In this document: positions 1 through 10,927 of the stretch, in pieces
Layout: each line of letters opens with the position of its first letter
Numbering within the stretch: position 1 is the first letter of the stretch
Source of the DNA: Ooceraea biroi
Taxonomy: Eukaryota > Arthropoda > Insecta > Hymenoptera > Formicidae
Reading direction: 5' to 3'
Length of the DNA stretch: 64,000 nt
NCBI RefSeq assembly: GCF_003672135.1
Contig: NC_039518.1
Coordinates: 1,364,001-1,428,000 of the forward strand
Notes under the pieces: generated by a model
Seen by the model: the letters and a program-made list of their open reading frames with translations, nothing else
Told to the model about the DNA's origin: nothing
Databases searched by the model: none
Translations under genes and position numbers: made by a program

Positions 1-61
1 CGCGAAACTTTTGGGGCGGACGGTATCAAAACAAAACAAATGTATATATATATATATCCTT

Positions 62-580
62 AACATATCCTTTGGTGAAAATGCTTGAAATGACTCAAAA
101 TGAATACCCTTAAATGGATTTTTACCGACAAAAAGGATAAAGGCATAAAAAGTTCAAATAAAGTAATATGTAGTGATTGAATATTTTCAGCTGCATTTCT
201 GTAGATGTACGGTTTTCTATGCATCATTATATATTTCTACATGAACTTCTAATGTGTTTATTGTGTATCTCGGATGTTTCTTGTACGGTACGGAAAATAA
301 AGACGTATCAGGCACACTGTATCCACGCATGTACTTTGCAAAATAAAAAACAGGGGATGGGTTGGGTTAGGTTAGATTTTTTGGAAGTGGAGCCCCCCGC
401 AGGGGGGCGGAACACACTGTATCCACGCATGTACTTTGCAAACTAAAAAACAGGGTTGGGTTGCTTCGTCTTGCAAAGGAGTAATATTAGTTTCAACTTT
501 TTAAGCCTTTATCCTTCTTGTCGGTAAAAATCCATTTAAGGGTATTCATTTTGAGTCATTTCAAGCATTTTCACCAAAGG
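62..580. repeat. Inverted-repeat element with internal direct repeat
   Basis: The stretch at about 62-151 is repeated as its reverse complement at about 494-580, with a spacer of about 340 bp. The spacer holds two direct copies of a roughly 50-bp segment (near 308 and 411) separated by a C/G-rich stretch. No coding potential is convincing. It looks like a non-autonomous hairpin transposon; no family is assigned. Confidence 0.7.
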
Positions 581-599
581 ATATGTAAATCGGGTGTGG

Positions 600-720
600 T
601 AGCTTTTCGGAAGTTTATCTGTGCGGTGTCCAATCGTGCTGTGTCCAATAGAACAGTGTGCAATACAACGTGTGCAATATTGCGTGTGCAATCGTGCGGT
701 GTGCAATCGTTCCGTCAGAG
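600..720. repeat. Short tandem motif array (CAATCGTGCGGTGTC-like)
   Basis: Degenerate copies of a 15-17 bp motif of the form GTGTGCAATCGTGCGGT run through this segment. The same motif recurs at 41165-41215, and in both arms of the foldback at 43354-45411. It behaves like the terminal subrepeat of a dispersed foldback family. Confidence 0.55.
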
Positions 721-998
721 AGAAGCCTGAGAGCGGTCACGCTCGCGTTTTAACTGTAACGCCTCAAACGTGGACATTGAACTACGAGTGCGTCATTCTG
801 TCTTTATTGCTCACTGAATATTGAAAAAGATAGAATTTTTTTATGTACTTGGCGTCGGCGACGTTACCGCGTCGCTTGATGACGCTCGCGACGTTGGGAA
901 GCGTCAAGTGGAACGCATCCGTAGTTCAATGTCCACGTTTGAGGCGTTATAGTTAAAACACGAGTGTGACCGCTCTCAGGCTTCTCTCTGGTTCCGTG
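717..998. repeat. Inverted-repeat (hairpin) element
   Basis: The arms 717-795 and about 925-998 are reverse complements with a few mismatches. The centre contains CG-rich sequence around 850-905. Part of the centre resembles the flanks of the P-like element near 47100-47180, including a segment reading TTTATTGCTCAC. Non-autonomous transposon remnant. Confidence 0.65.
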
Positions 999-1036
999 TG
1001 CAAATGGAAGCGACCCCTAACTGTACTTGCAATGCA

Positions 1037-1085
1037 AATACTCCCCTTAAGTTTATACTCCCCTTAAGTTTATACTCCCCTTAAA
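1037..1085. repeat. 17-bp tandem repeat
   Basis: About 2.8 copies of the unit ACTCCCCTTAAGTTTAT lie immediately left of the next hairpin element. Confidence 0.8.
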
Positions 1086-1246
1086 GCCCGTATTAGACTA
1101 CGTATTGGAGATTGGAGATTGCGAATTGGAGATTGGAATTTGACCAATCAAAATAAAGCAGACCAAGATTACTTTGTTCTGATTGGTCAAATTCCAATCT
1201 CCAATTCGCAATCTCCAATCTCCAATACGTAGTCTGATACGGGCTT
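1083..1246. repeat. Nearly perfect hairpin MITE (164 bp)
   Basis: Arms of about 70 bp are almost identical inverted copies, around a centre near 1165. Each arm itself holds GGAGATTG and GGAATTTG subrepeats. Near-perfect arm identity suggests a recent insertion. The minus-strand open frame here (1093-1365) is a by-product of the hairpin. Confidence 0.8.
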
Positions 1247-1664
1247 AAGGGGATGCTGGAGCTGCTAGTGAACTTCTTCGCGATGGTGCTGCCATCGCAC
1301 AATATTTGAGCAATAAAATGCTTTTTACAAAAATTTGGCAATTTGTACGCACAAAAGTGAGGCACTTTTGAATGAAGACAGAATGAAGGAATATGAGGCG
1401 GCTTTTAAGGCCCAAACATACAAATTCCGTAAGACGTAACGTAAGGATTCGACCAATCGCGTTGCTCGATTCGGCCGTCCGTAACCGAAGTGTTTATTTT
1501 TCTCGTAAAATACTTTCTGACAGCGAAATGAGAGATTACTTGTGTTAACTTTTACTTTATTGTTGTACTTTGGACACTGTGTTTCACTGTGTATTAAGTT
1601 ATGTTCTATTAAAAAATTTAATAATTTATGCTAAAACTTATTTATTACTAATCTAATCTATCTT

Positions 1665-2375
1665 AATTTGTCATACCGGCGGTCTACGCGTGTAGATGCA
1701 AGCATGTACTTTGCAAGAGTGCTCAGAGTATATAAAGCGCGGTTTCACGCAAAGCAAAGTTCTACATTGTAACTTCCACGCAGTACTTTTGGTCACCTAA
1801 ACGTTTTGTTATTTTTTTTGTGTGGAAGAGTACTAGGTGACGGGGCGAAGCCCGTCTCCTCGTGCTCTTCCACCCAAGCATATACTTTCCCAGTATAACA
1901 AATTAATAATGTTAAAGTAAGAAAGTTTATATTGGGAAAGTATATGCTTGGGTGGAAGAGCACGAGGAGACGGGTTTCGCCCGTCACCTAGTACTCTTCC
2001 ACATAAAAAAATAACAAAACTTGAAGCGACCAAAAGTACTGCGTGGAAGTTACAATGTAGAATTTTGCTTTGCGTGGGACCTCGCTGCACATGAATTGAA
2101 AACCTATTGGATAGCGACAATCACGCAACATTTCTAATTCCGCGCACTTTAACGTCACCGCGCATGCTCCGTCAGTGTGCGCTACGCCCGTAAACCGCCG
2201 GTATGACAGATTTCTTAACCCCGAAACTGTCATTTTTCAGTAGGTGATAACTTTCTTTCTAGTTGAGAGCGACGATTTTCCTTCTCGCAATCGTATTTTC
2301 TCATCAAAATAAACGATATTGCACAGTTGGAAGGAAATCTGTGAGGAAGTCCGTCTCCTTCAGTTTTACCATATT
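1665..2375. repeat. Foldback element, left arm truncated
   Basis: Inner arms of about 80 bp (around 1822-1905 and 1930-2010) mirror each other and carry the GTGGAAGAG...CTCTTCCAC motif. The right end (about 2130-2375) is the same terminal sequence seen at 40185-40430 and in both arms of 47296-48531. The overlapping open frames at 1793-2233 come from the repeat and are not treated as genes. Confidence 0.7.
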
Positions 2376-2715
2376 ATGTAATTAGAACTAAGATTAAAAG
2401 CCTAGAATAAAAGATATTAGTAATGTAAATTTTATAACCTCAAATACAGATGGAGATGATAAAAAAGAGCAGTAATTCGTACAAAAGTAGGTGCCGGATC
2501 TTACGAGAGATGGCGCCACAATCTGTTAGCACGGCAGCATTGGTTTCGTCTGTTCATGGTGTGAAAGTATTATACATACATGTCGCCACACATATGTGTC
2601 TACTTTACTTGATCGCATGCTCGCTCGATTGCTCGTTTTGGCTTCTTCGCACCTCGTCAGGGTCGGATTATGATTTTTAGGAGCCCGAATTATGAATTGT
2701 TGCAATTCATAAATC

Positions 2716-3328
2716 AATACCCGGTAAAAAATTGTTTATATATCATCATATAAAACTGTACGTAATTATATAGAAACATATAAAATTATGTATTAAATAT
2801 ATCCATACATACTTCTTTTCTCTTGTATAATTTCTCATATATGTAGAACAAATAATAAGAAAAATAATTGAAAAATAAGTAGAACAGTAATTTGCGCATT
2901 GTCTTTTTGTAAAATTGTTATTTTGTATAATTGTGAGATAATATTTTATCATCATGTATAAAATATTATCTATATGTACAAAAGGTATTTATTGTTCGAC
3001 AATTCTGGCAAGTGTAATACAAAAGTTATCTGGCGGAATTATTATTATTGATATTATCTATATATATAGAAACATGTTATATACGATTATATATGATGAT
3101 GTATAAAATATTATCTCACAATTATACAAAATCACAATTTTACAAAAAGACAATGTGCAAATTACTTTTCTACTTATTTTTCAATTATTTTTCTTATTAC
3201 TTGTTCTACATATATGTGATCAGAAATTATACAAGAGAAAGGAAGTATGTATGGACATATATGGACATATTTGATACATAATTACGTATAGTTTTATGAT
3301 GATCTATAAAAAATTTTTTACCGGGATT
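2716..3328. repeat. Long hairpin element (about 610 bp)
   Basis: The outer 2716-2960 and 3085-3328 segments are inverted copies ending in ACCCGGT/ACCGGGT-like termini, with an AT-rich centre. The small ORFs inside encode only low-complexity hydrophobic sequence. Non-autonomous transposon. Confidence 0.75.
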
Positions 3329-3329
3329 G

Positions 3330-4200
3330 TTCTTCCAAATCTTGAGAGTAAACCTCTACAAGAGTTTTGGTGCTTACTTGCATTTCATCGCTCGCTCTTT
3401 CTGTCTCTCATTTACTCACGCAGTCATTCAGTCTCTTTCTAATCAGTCGATCGTTGTTTCATGCTTTTGGAATATTTCATTTCACGTTCTCGCTTCTCTC
3501 CTTCACTATATTTATGATTACCCGTTATGATATTCTTTCTTTCATACTGCTTGTATTCTTTACAGTCTTTGCATTTTTGAAAACATAGAAATAAATGTAT
3601 ATTGTATATATAAAATTTTTATGCATTGATTGCTCGCAGATAATGTCCATTCACGCCTATTTATTTTGTTTCTTAGCCGTATAACTTACGTATGAATGTA
3701 TTAAATAAATGTATATAATATGAATATATTATATGTATATATACATATACACATTTTTATTTTATAGTAGATATGAAGTATTAAAAATATAAGTTATAGT
3801 TTTCTTTTATATTAATAAATATAACTATAATATAATAATATAATAATATAATAACATAATATAATATGTATTCTTTATATGTACTAAATGTTCTTAACAT
3901 GTACTACATAAACATAATTTAAATATATGTATATGTATTATATGAATATATGTATGTTTTTTAACAATTAGTTGTAAAAAACATACATATATTCATATAA
4001 TATATTATTATTTTATGTTACATTATCATAGGCATATTTATTAATATAAAATAACTTATACGTATAGAATGTTGCGTCCGGGGCGTCTTCGGAGCGCGCA
4101 GCTGATTGCGATCAGCTCGTAACACCGGGTGGTTCCAAAACACAGAGCCACCCCGGACACAACAATAATACTTCATGTATATTATAAAATAAAATGTATA
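3330..4200. other. AT-rich intergenic stretch
   Basis: No coding sequence is convincing. It contains (TA)-rich runs and a perfect hairpin at about 3934-4005 around TTAACAATTAGTTG. A short GC-rich island at 4071-4162 is bounded by inverted GTTGCGTCCGGGG/CCCCGGACACAAC termini and is probably a small transposon relic. Confidence 0.5.
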
Positions 4201-4218
4201 CATATACATATATGTATG

Positions 4219-4275
4219 TATGGTGCGTGCGTACGTGCGTGCGTGCGTGCGTGCGTGCGTGCGTGTGTGTGTGTG
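4219..4275. repeat. (GTGC)n microsatellite
   Basis: Tetranucleotide repeat of alternating GTGC units that runs into a short (GT)n. Confidence 0.9.
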
Positions 4276-4393
4276 ATATAGATTTTATAATATTCATTAC
4301 ATTTATTTTATGGATTCATACGTAACTTATACGGTAAAGAAATAAAATAAATAGAAGTGATTGGGCATTATATCTGTGAATAATCAATGCATA

Positions 4394-4397
<4 letters not shown>

Positions 4398-4427
<30 letters not shown>
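4398..4427. repeat. (TA)n microsatellite
   Basis: About 14 TA dinucleotides. A (GA)n run follows at 4630-4655. Confidence 0.9.
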
Positions 4428-4431
<4 letters not shown>

Positions 4432-4898
4432 CAGTTCTTCTTACGTTTGCGAAAATGTAAACGACGTAAAAAGTAAAAGGGACATGAAAGAATATTCGAA
4501 TAATCAGTGTGAAAACAGAGAAGCGCGAACATGATGAAACCAAACATGTCAAAGGCATGAAACAACGATATAGTAAACGACTGATTAGAAAGAAACTGAA
4601 TGACTGCGTGAGGGAGGGAGGAAGAGAGGGGAGAGAGAGAGAGAGAGAGAGAGAGACGAGCGAAGGAACCAGAACGAGCAATCGAATATAAGGTAACTTT
4701 TCAATATTGTACGTTTTTGATCATTTTTTTTTAAGCAATTTAATGCAGGTAAAAGGATGTCTGGGAATTTATTGGGAAATTATGCACATGTAATAAAAAA
4801 TTAAATATATCAATATATTTTTTATATGATATTTATTATATAGAATGGAATGGAGAAGGCATATTTTTAAAGACAATTTTTAATATCTGTATGGATAT

Positions 4899-5000
4899 GG
4901 GTACGGTGCATACGGTGTGGGCGGCGGCGGTGCGTACGGTGCATACGGTGTGGGCGGCGGCGGCGCGTACGGTGCATACGGTGTGGGAGGCGGCGGTGGT
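4899..5000. repeat. 33-bp coding minisatellite
   Basis: Three tandem copies of a unit containing TACGGTGCATACGGTGTG followed by a GGC run. On the minus strand it encodes the TPYAPYAPPPP repeats of the candidate gene's last exon. Confidence 0.85.
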
Positions 5001-5088
5001 GGGGGTAGTGTATACCCCATTCTCCTCCTCTCCACTTGCAGCGCCCGACGAATGATATTTTTCACTTGCTGAAAAAATATATTTTTTA

Positions 5089-5659
5089 ACTGTAAACAAA
5101 TTATATTAATCGATCAACTCGCTGTATGTAATTTTTATTCAAATGTGAATTTATTAATAAACACAACGTTTCGATCGTGATTCCGAAACTTTTCAAGCGC
5201 TAGTTCAGTCAGAAATATGAAATTGTTGTATGTCAGATTGTACAAACCATGAAGTACTCAAATTAAATTTAAAATGTATAAAAACATAAAAAGTAGTCAA
5301 TTATAATTGAAATGTATGTTAACTGTAAGACTTGTCAAAAGAATGGAAAGAAAACGTGTAAACAAAAAAAGTACTTATTTTGTTTCCACGTTTCCTTTCT
5401 TTTCATTCGTTTTCATTCTTTTGACAAGTCTGACAGTTAACATACATTTTATTTATAATTTACTACTTTTTATGTTTTTATACATTTTAAATTTAATTTG
5501 ACTTCTCCATGGTTTGTACAATCTGACATACAACAATTTCATATTTCTGACTTGACTAGCGCTTGAAAAGGATCGGAATCACGATCGAAACGTTGTGTTT
5601 ATTTGAATAAAAATAACATATAGCCAGTTGGTCGATTAATATAATTTGTTTACAGTTAA
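5089..5659. repeat. Long hairpin element in an intron
   Basis: The outer ends (CTGTAAACAAATTAT and its complement) and about 240 bp inward on each side are reverse complements, centred near 5375. It lies in the second intron of the candidate proline-rich gene, only about 20 bp from the 3' splice site. Likely a non-autonomous transposon. Confidence 0.75.
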
Positions 5660-6479
5660 TTATTACTGGCGAAAAATTGCGTGCGTGCATGCGTATGTGT
5701 GCGCGCGCGTGTGCATGCGTGTGATGCGTAACGTAAGCGTATTTGCGTGTAACAGAAAAAAGTAAGGAATGAGTGAACGAAGGAATGAGCGAGCGAGCGA
5801 ATATGTCAACGAGCAAAGAAGCAAGAGAGAGAGAGAAAGCGAGCGAACGAGCGAGCGAGCGAATGAATGAAGAAACATGCGCGCGCGAATGAACAAAACC
5901 AAACCTAACCAAATATAATTATAGAAAAAGTACTTACTTTATGCGATACGGGCGCCCCTCTTCCTCTTTCTTTTCCTGCATCCCGTGACGGTGGATGATC
6001 CGTTGTTTGTTGCCTCGTCGGCGGTGGTATCGTCACCGTCGTCGTCGTTGTATGTTACCCCGTTGACGGTGGTGATTGCGACGGTGGTGGCGATGGTACC
6101 ATCGCCGTCGTCGTTGTTTGTTGCTCCGTCAGCGGTGGTGGTTGCGATGGTGGTGGCGGTGGTATTATCGCCGTCGTCGTTTCCGGATGCGTTGCGCCTT
6201 CGCTTTTTGCTGTAATAACAAAAATATTATAATATATTAATATATATATATATATATGTGTGTATATATATCATGGGTGTGTATATATCAACATACACAC
6301 ACATATAATTCTTACCTTTTCTATATGTTCGCCGCAGCATGGTCGTCCGGTCGTAGCACAATTGCGACTGGCGCGAGTAGAACAAGGAGGCCTGCCGATA
6401 TCGGCGGAAAACAAATGAACTTCTTGTATGTTAACGGATGGTGTGTACAGTGCCGAAAATAGTTCGCGTTTCGCCTGGA

Positions 6480-8260
6480 TTAACATTTTGCACCCCTTTT
6501 TCAAATATATTGTGACGTGACGTTTCGAGACGTCCGTCACAAGGGGCGGTAGGATTGGGGAAGCACAAATATTCCGTCGGGATCGTTCCTTTCGCATTTG
6601 AGGGGGAGCGATACTTTACCGAGCGGCGTGTGAGCGCGTAATTAATAGTGTTCAGAATTTCGCAGAGTGTAAGCCAATCCGGAAGAACTGTATCTCACAC
6701 CTCGAGACAGCCAACAACGGAGCAAGAACCCGGCGGAAGAGAAAGACCGAAGAAGGGAAGCCTGGGGGTCGCGGGAGCGTTGGAGGTTCCGAGCCGGGTA
6801 AGGAAATGATCCTGCCGACCGCCGAATTAAGATGCCGAGCAGCAAGGAACGGAGCTGCGGGCGCGGATCGTCAGCAAGGAATTCCGTGCCGACCCGAGGA
6901 AAGGAGCACAGCAAGCTCGACCGCCTGGGAGGGGGTGCGCAACCCCTCGGCGACAACCTCGAGTCCCCTCGTTTGGGCCTGGCCAGCTCGGCGAGGAAAA
7001 GTAGAGACCGGGGAAGGTCGGCGCGGCCAGCAACCTAAAACGATCCACGGAAGTGCCTGAGGAACGGCCACCCGCTGTGCGAAAGATAGCGGCGATAGGG
7101 GCTGCGGCGGCTCGGCGATAAGTCGGTGGTGGATCGATGCGCGGATCGATGCGCGAACGGTTAAAGGACCTCGCGACGCGCCCCGCGACTCGTCACTTGG
7201 AGTGTGGCGAAGCTGGAGGAGCGATCTGGACGAGGGCCCCGAAACAGAGAGCAAGAGAGCCGCGAGCGACGACGCAGAGGATGAGGTTTATGTAAGCTTG
7301 CACTCTGCGATTCTTTGTAATTATACCGGCTACGACGGCGCCTTGAGCTCAGTCGCCGCAATAATTGTCTCGCCCCGTACCTAAGGGGAACCGACTATCG
7401 TGTAGTGCCGAGGAGAACAAGAAAAGAGGCGAGGCCCGTCCGCCCCGGTGTCGCGCATAAGGAGGGTAGAACTTCCACCTCGAAAGCAAACTCCAGTCAA
7501 TTGTCGCGTCATATTGTCGTCTTTGTATTAATATGCGTTACCGAGCTGTTAATCGGGGAATCGTGTGTCGCGTGATAGTGCCGTAGTTGTATTGTCGTAA
7601 CTGCGTTGCCAAGCCGTACATGGTACACTGCCGAGCGGGGAATCGAGAAGTCCGTGATTTCGAGTATTACGTTGTTGAGTCCTAGTATCGTCACGCATCT
7701 TACGTTTATGTACGGATCTGCGTTGCTGCCGAGTAGTCTAGTAGCGGGGTATCGACTGCCGAGTGGAATACGGTCGAGACTTTCCGAGTAACGCCTGTGA
7801 GAGACAGAGCCGGGATTGAGGCGAGATCGTGAGAAGGAAGAGGATTTCGCGCCGAGAGAATAACGGCCGTTTCTTAACCGGACCGCGGCACCTCGCGGAA
7901 ATCACCGGGGAGGATCTCGAGAACGGGTGCCGAGAGAGTCCCCGCGAAGAAAAGACTGACTCGCGTATCCTCTATTCGAAAGGGTGCGGTGACGACCGCA
8001 TCGCGTATGCGTCATTGTGTTACTCGAGTTGGCGTTTGTTGGCGTCCATGTGATTCGGGGTGACGAATCCCTGTACCCCCGGAAGTTCTCGAAATACATA
8101 TGATTTATTATTTTATACCATTGCGTTGTGTCTTACTGCCTTCCTTCCAGCGGCCTTCTAATACTCTACTCACGACGGCTGACTAGTCGAGCTATCTAGT
8201 TTTGCGTGCTGATTTCATAAGCGGCGCAAGTGATTGCGCCTGGCGCCCAATTTATCGTTT
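6480..8260 (+). mobile_element. GC-rich block, possible LTR-retroelement leader
   Basis: This block is markedly more GC-rich than its surroundings and has no long credible ORF. It starts near TGTGACGTGACG (6510), a TG-starting terminus typical of LTRs. Near 8240 it contains TGGCGCCCAA, which matches the start of a tRNA-Lys-type primer binding site of LTR retrotransposons. An AT-rich segment with ATTTTATACC (about 8108) precedes it. No second LTR or gag/pol is present, so this would be a 5' fragment. Alternatively it may be a 5' untranslated region or CpG-rich host sequence. Confidence 0.3.
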
Positions 8261-8280
8261 GCCGTATCGGTGATCGTGAC

Positions 8281-8520
8281 ACCGAGACTCAGATCCGCGG
8301 TTGAGAGAGAGAGAGAGTTATCGAGACAGAAAGAATATCGAGAGAGAAAGAATTCCGAGCGAAAGAGGGTCGAGAGGACTTGCCGAGGAAAATCTGAGTC
8401 GTCACGATCCCGTTGTTCGGGAATAATTATCGTTTCCGTAGGTTTCGCGTGTACCTCTGATTTGCGACGCCGCGCCTACGCGCACGGCGGCCCGTAGGCA
8501 CAGCGACGGTCGTCGCAATA
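8281..8520. other. Purine-rich leader-like sequence
   Basis: It contains a (GA)n run at about 8305-8320 and GAAAGAG-rich sequence, then GC-rich DNA ending at 8515. An open frame (8234-8497) is low-complexity Arg/Glu/Ser and is not supported as a gene. It may be the untranslated leader downstream of the primer-binding-like motif. Confidence 0.3.
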
Positions 8521-8711
8521 TATAATAAAAAAACAAAGAAATTTTGAAATGTTGAAATATTTTCAATACGTATTACATATAAGGTACCCTACAGTAATGT
8601 CAGATTATAGATATATTTATAATATATACCTTTATGTATTACAAATATATACTCCTTATAATATTACCATTAATAATACAACTTGTAATTCCAAAATGTA
8701 TATATATATAT

Positions 8712-9613
8712 ACAGGGTGTTAAATTTCAAACGTAACAAGTGGAATATCTCGTAAACAATGCATTTAAAAAAAAATGTTTCCTACAAAAGTTGTAGGGTT
8801 TCGGAGGGAACATAACATAATAATATTCATATAACCTTGGGCGGCGTCTCCAAGGTCAAGTGGAGGTGAGAATGAATTTTTTAAATGGAAACCCATATTT
8901 TTTATTATTACATCTTTTTCTACTAATTAATTTGAACAACGTTTGTCTAAAGCATTTTTTTATTTACCTAATATTTTTTAAAACATTCAAGAAAAACTTG
9001 ATAACTCTTTCAACATTCAGTTTACGATATTGAAGATTAAATGACGGAACGAAAGGACTCAGAAAAGAAAAAATAAAATAATTAATGAAGCAAATAAGAA
9101 ATAGACTTTATTAATAAATCTTAATTCAAAAATGAAAGAATTTTTGCAAAAAGAATTTTTAGAAAAAGTAACGAAGTCAACCAAATTCTTTCATTTTTGA
9201 ATGAAGATTTATTAATAAAGTCTATTTCTTATTTGCTTCATTAATTATTTTATTTTTTCTTTTCTGAGTCCTTTCATTCCGTCATTTAATCTTCAATATC
9301 GTAAACTGAATGTTCAAAGAGTTATCAAGTTTTTCTTGAATATCTTAAACAATATTAGGTAAATAAAAAAATGCTTTAGACAAAAGTTGTTCAAATTATT
9401 TAGTAGAAAAAGATGTAATAATAAAAAATATGGGTTTTCGTTTAAAAACTTCATTCTCACCTCCACTTGACCTTGGAGGCGCCGCCCAAGGCTATATGAA
9501 TATTACTATGTTATGTTCCCTCCGAAACCCTATAACTTTTGTAGGAAATATTTTTTTCTAAAATGCATTGTTTACGAGATATTCCACCTGTTACGTTTGA
9601 AATTTAACACCCT
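8712..9613. mobile_element. Palindromic Tc/mariner-like MITE (about 900 bp)
   Basis: The termini CAGGGTGTTAAATTTCAAA and its complement sit in TA-rich flanks, and the arms mirror each other across about 9165. CAGGGTGT ends in TA-rich targets are typical of Tc1/mariner-type elements in insects. It has no coding capacity. A copy with many one-base deletions is at about 25508-26388. Confidence 0.7.
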
Positions 9614-9910
9614 ATATATATATATATATGTATGTATAAATTATAAATATATCCATACTCTGATATCACTGTGAGGTAAAAATTAATATAATTATTTATT
9701 TATATAAATATATTTATATATATATATATATATGTATGTACAAATATTTTTTTATACCAATCTAAACTATTATACGCAGGGATACGTGTAAATGTAGTGA
9801 ATAAATGCATATTGCAGACTGCATGCTATCGTACATTATTGCGCTTTCCAAACACTACACATACACAACTATTACAAAATTACTAATTGAATTGCACTGA
9901 GCGACAACAG

Positions 9911-10011
9911 AGGGTGCGTTCCGAATCGAGCATGAAGCGTGCATTATATATATTATGCGTAACATTCATTATAGATAAATGCGCGCATATGCGCGACTCG
10001 AAACGCACCCT
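9911..10011. mobile_element. Small MITE (101 bp)
   Basis: The terminal inverted repeats AGGGTGCGTTCCGA and TCGAAACGCACCCT bound an AT-rich core. Further copies occur in the other blocks near 25117-25216 and 26686-26785. Confidence 0.75.
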
Positions 10012-10134
10012 AAATGTTGAAAGACCTCTTACAGTCCAGTTGACGTTCCAAATGCTTCAGAGTTTTGAAGCATTCACGTCTTCCCGACATGTCGGTAATG
10101 TCAATTCTGTCAGCCACTGATATTTTAGTTCCAT

Positions 10135-10475
10135 CGAAGTAGCAGCACTTTCACGAAAAAATTCACTATAGCGATGGTAATTGCAGTTTCGAAAATTCTC
10201 TTTATTGCTTGTGCAGAATAAAAAATCCTTTTCCACAAATGAAGTATAGATAGAAAGAAAGCCCGCTCTACAGGATTTTATATTCAAAATGGAAAAAAGT
10301 TAAAAATTTGCATTTGTCTTTTCTAACTTTTTTCCATTTTGAATATAAAGTCCTGTAGAGCGGACTTTCTATCTATACTTCATTTGTGGAAAAGGATTTT
10401 TTATTCTGCACAAGCAATACAGAGAATTTTCGAAACTGCAATTACCATCGCTAAAGTGAAAAAATAGTTCACTAG
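10135..10475. repeat. Hairpin element downstream of copy A
   Basis: Arms of about 150 bp mirror around 10305 (TTAAAAATTTGCATTTG). The right flank GTTCACTAGCAACTCCAGC resembles, inverted, sequence at 1258-1275. Block copies lie near 24650-24985 (inverted) and 26905-27245. The ORFs read here are hairpin by-products. Confidence 0.75.
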
Positions 10476-10545
10476 CAACTCCAGCTTCCCCTTAAGAATA
10501 TCTCATCGGTGACATAACGAAAGTTAGACAGGGAAGTACGGTGTA

Positions 10546-10800
10546 CGTCTCCACGATAGAAGAAAGACAACGACAGTGTGCATATTTTTCGAAATATTTA
10601 ATATATTTTTAAATATTATATTTATACCCCGGGGTCCCGGGACTTTTTATACACCCTGTATATATATCAAAGAAAAAGAAAGATTTGAACTTATGATACG
10701 GAAAGAGACGATGAAGACTAAACCTTGTGTCATCCGGGAGAAAATTGAGAAACTCAGTGTATCAATCTTTTTTTAAATACATTATTTACACAATAATCAC
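10546..10800. repeat. Distal end of palindrome arm with transposon terminus
   Basis: This segment, with GGTCCCGGGACTTTTTATAC next to ACACCCTG, matches the inverted sequence 33860-34085 beyond copy F. The palindrome arm therefore extends about 380 bp past the end of the gene. CAGGGTGTATAAAAAG is a transposon-like terminus. Confidence 0.65.
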
Positions 10801-10927
10801 ACTGGAGTACATTTGTTTCTTCTCCTATGTAACAATTATCTATTTGGAATGATAAAAAAGGTATAATTTGTTATCAATAAAAATATGTATTATTATTAAT
10901 TATATGATAAAATATATCAATAACTTA

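Larger units (their letters stand above)
4880..6340 (-). pseudogene. Candidate proline-rich 3-exon gene with one in-frame stop
   Basis: On the minus strand, exons 6340-6316, 6209-5938 and 5068-4880 are bounded by good splice sites (G|GTAAGA, TTACAG|, A|GTAAGT, TTTCAG|). Joined, they keep a single frame of 161 codons plus stop. The product begins MLRRTYRK. It then has two imperfect copies and a partial third of a 66-bp Pro/Thr/Gln repeat, a basic linker (KNIIRR, VERRR), and a C-terminal block of three 11-residue TPYAPYAPPPP repeats ending in tyrosines. Codon 60 (6057-6055) is TAA where the preceding repeat copy has CAA. An AATAAA lies just downstream (4837-4832). I do not recognise the family. 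It may be a pseudogene, may carry a sequencing error, or may start from upstream exons. The frame running through two introns is the main evidence that it is or was a gene. Confidence 0.5.

Noticed and set aside
4836..5099. Plus-strand Gly/Tyr-rich reading (cuticle-protein-like) of the 33-bp repeat
   Set aside because: It has an upstream stop at 4881 and no exon borders, whereas the minus-strand reading joins in frame to two upstream exons.
5556..6215. Ser/Arg- and Val/Ser-rich open frames around 5.6-6.2 kb
   Set aside because: They come from GAGC/GTGC-rich simple sequence or oppose the candidate proline-rich exon.
10057..10287. 76-codon ORF repeated in three blocks
   Set aside because: It lies in one arm of a hairpin MITE. 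The repetition reflects block duplication, not conservation.
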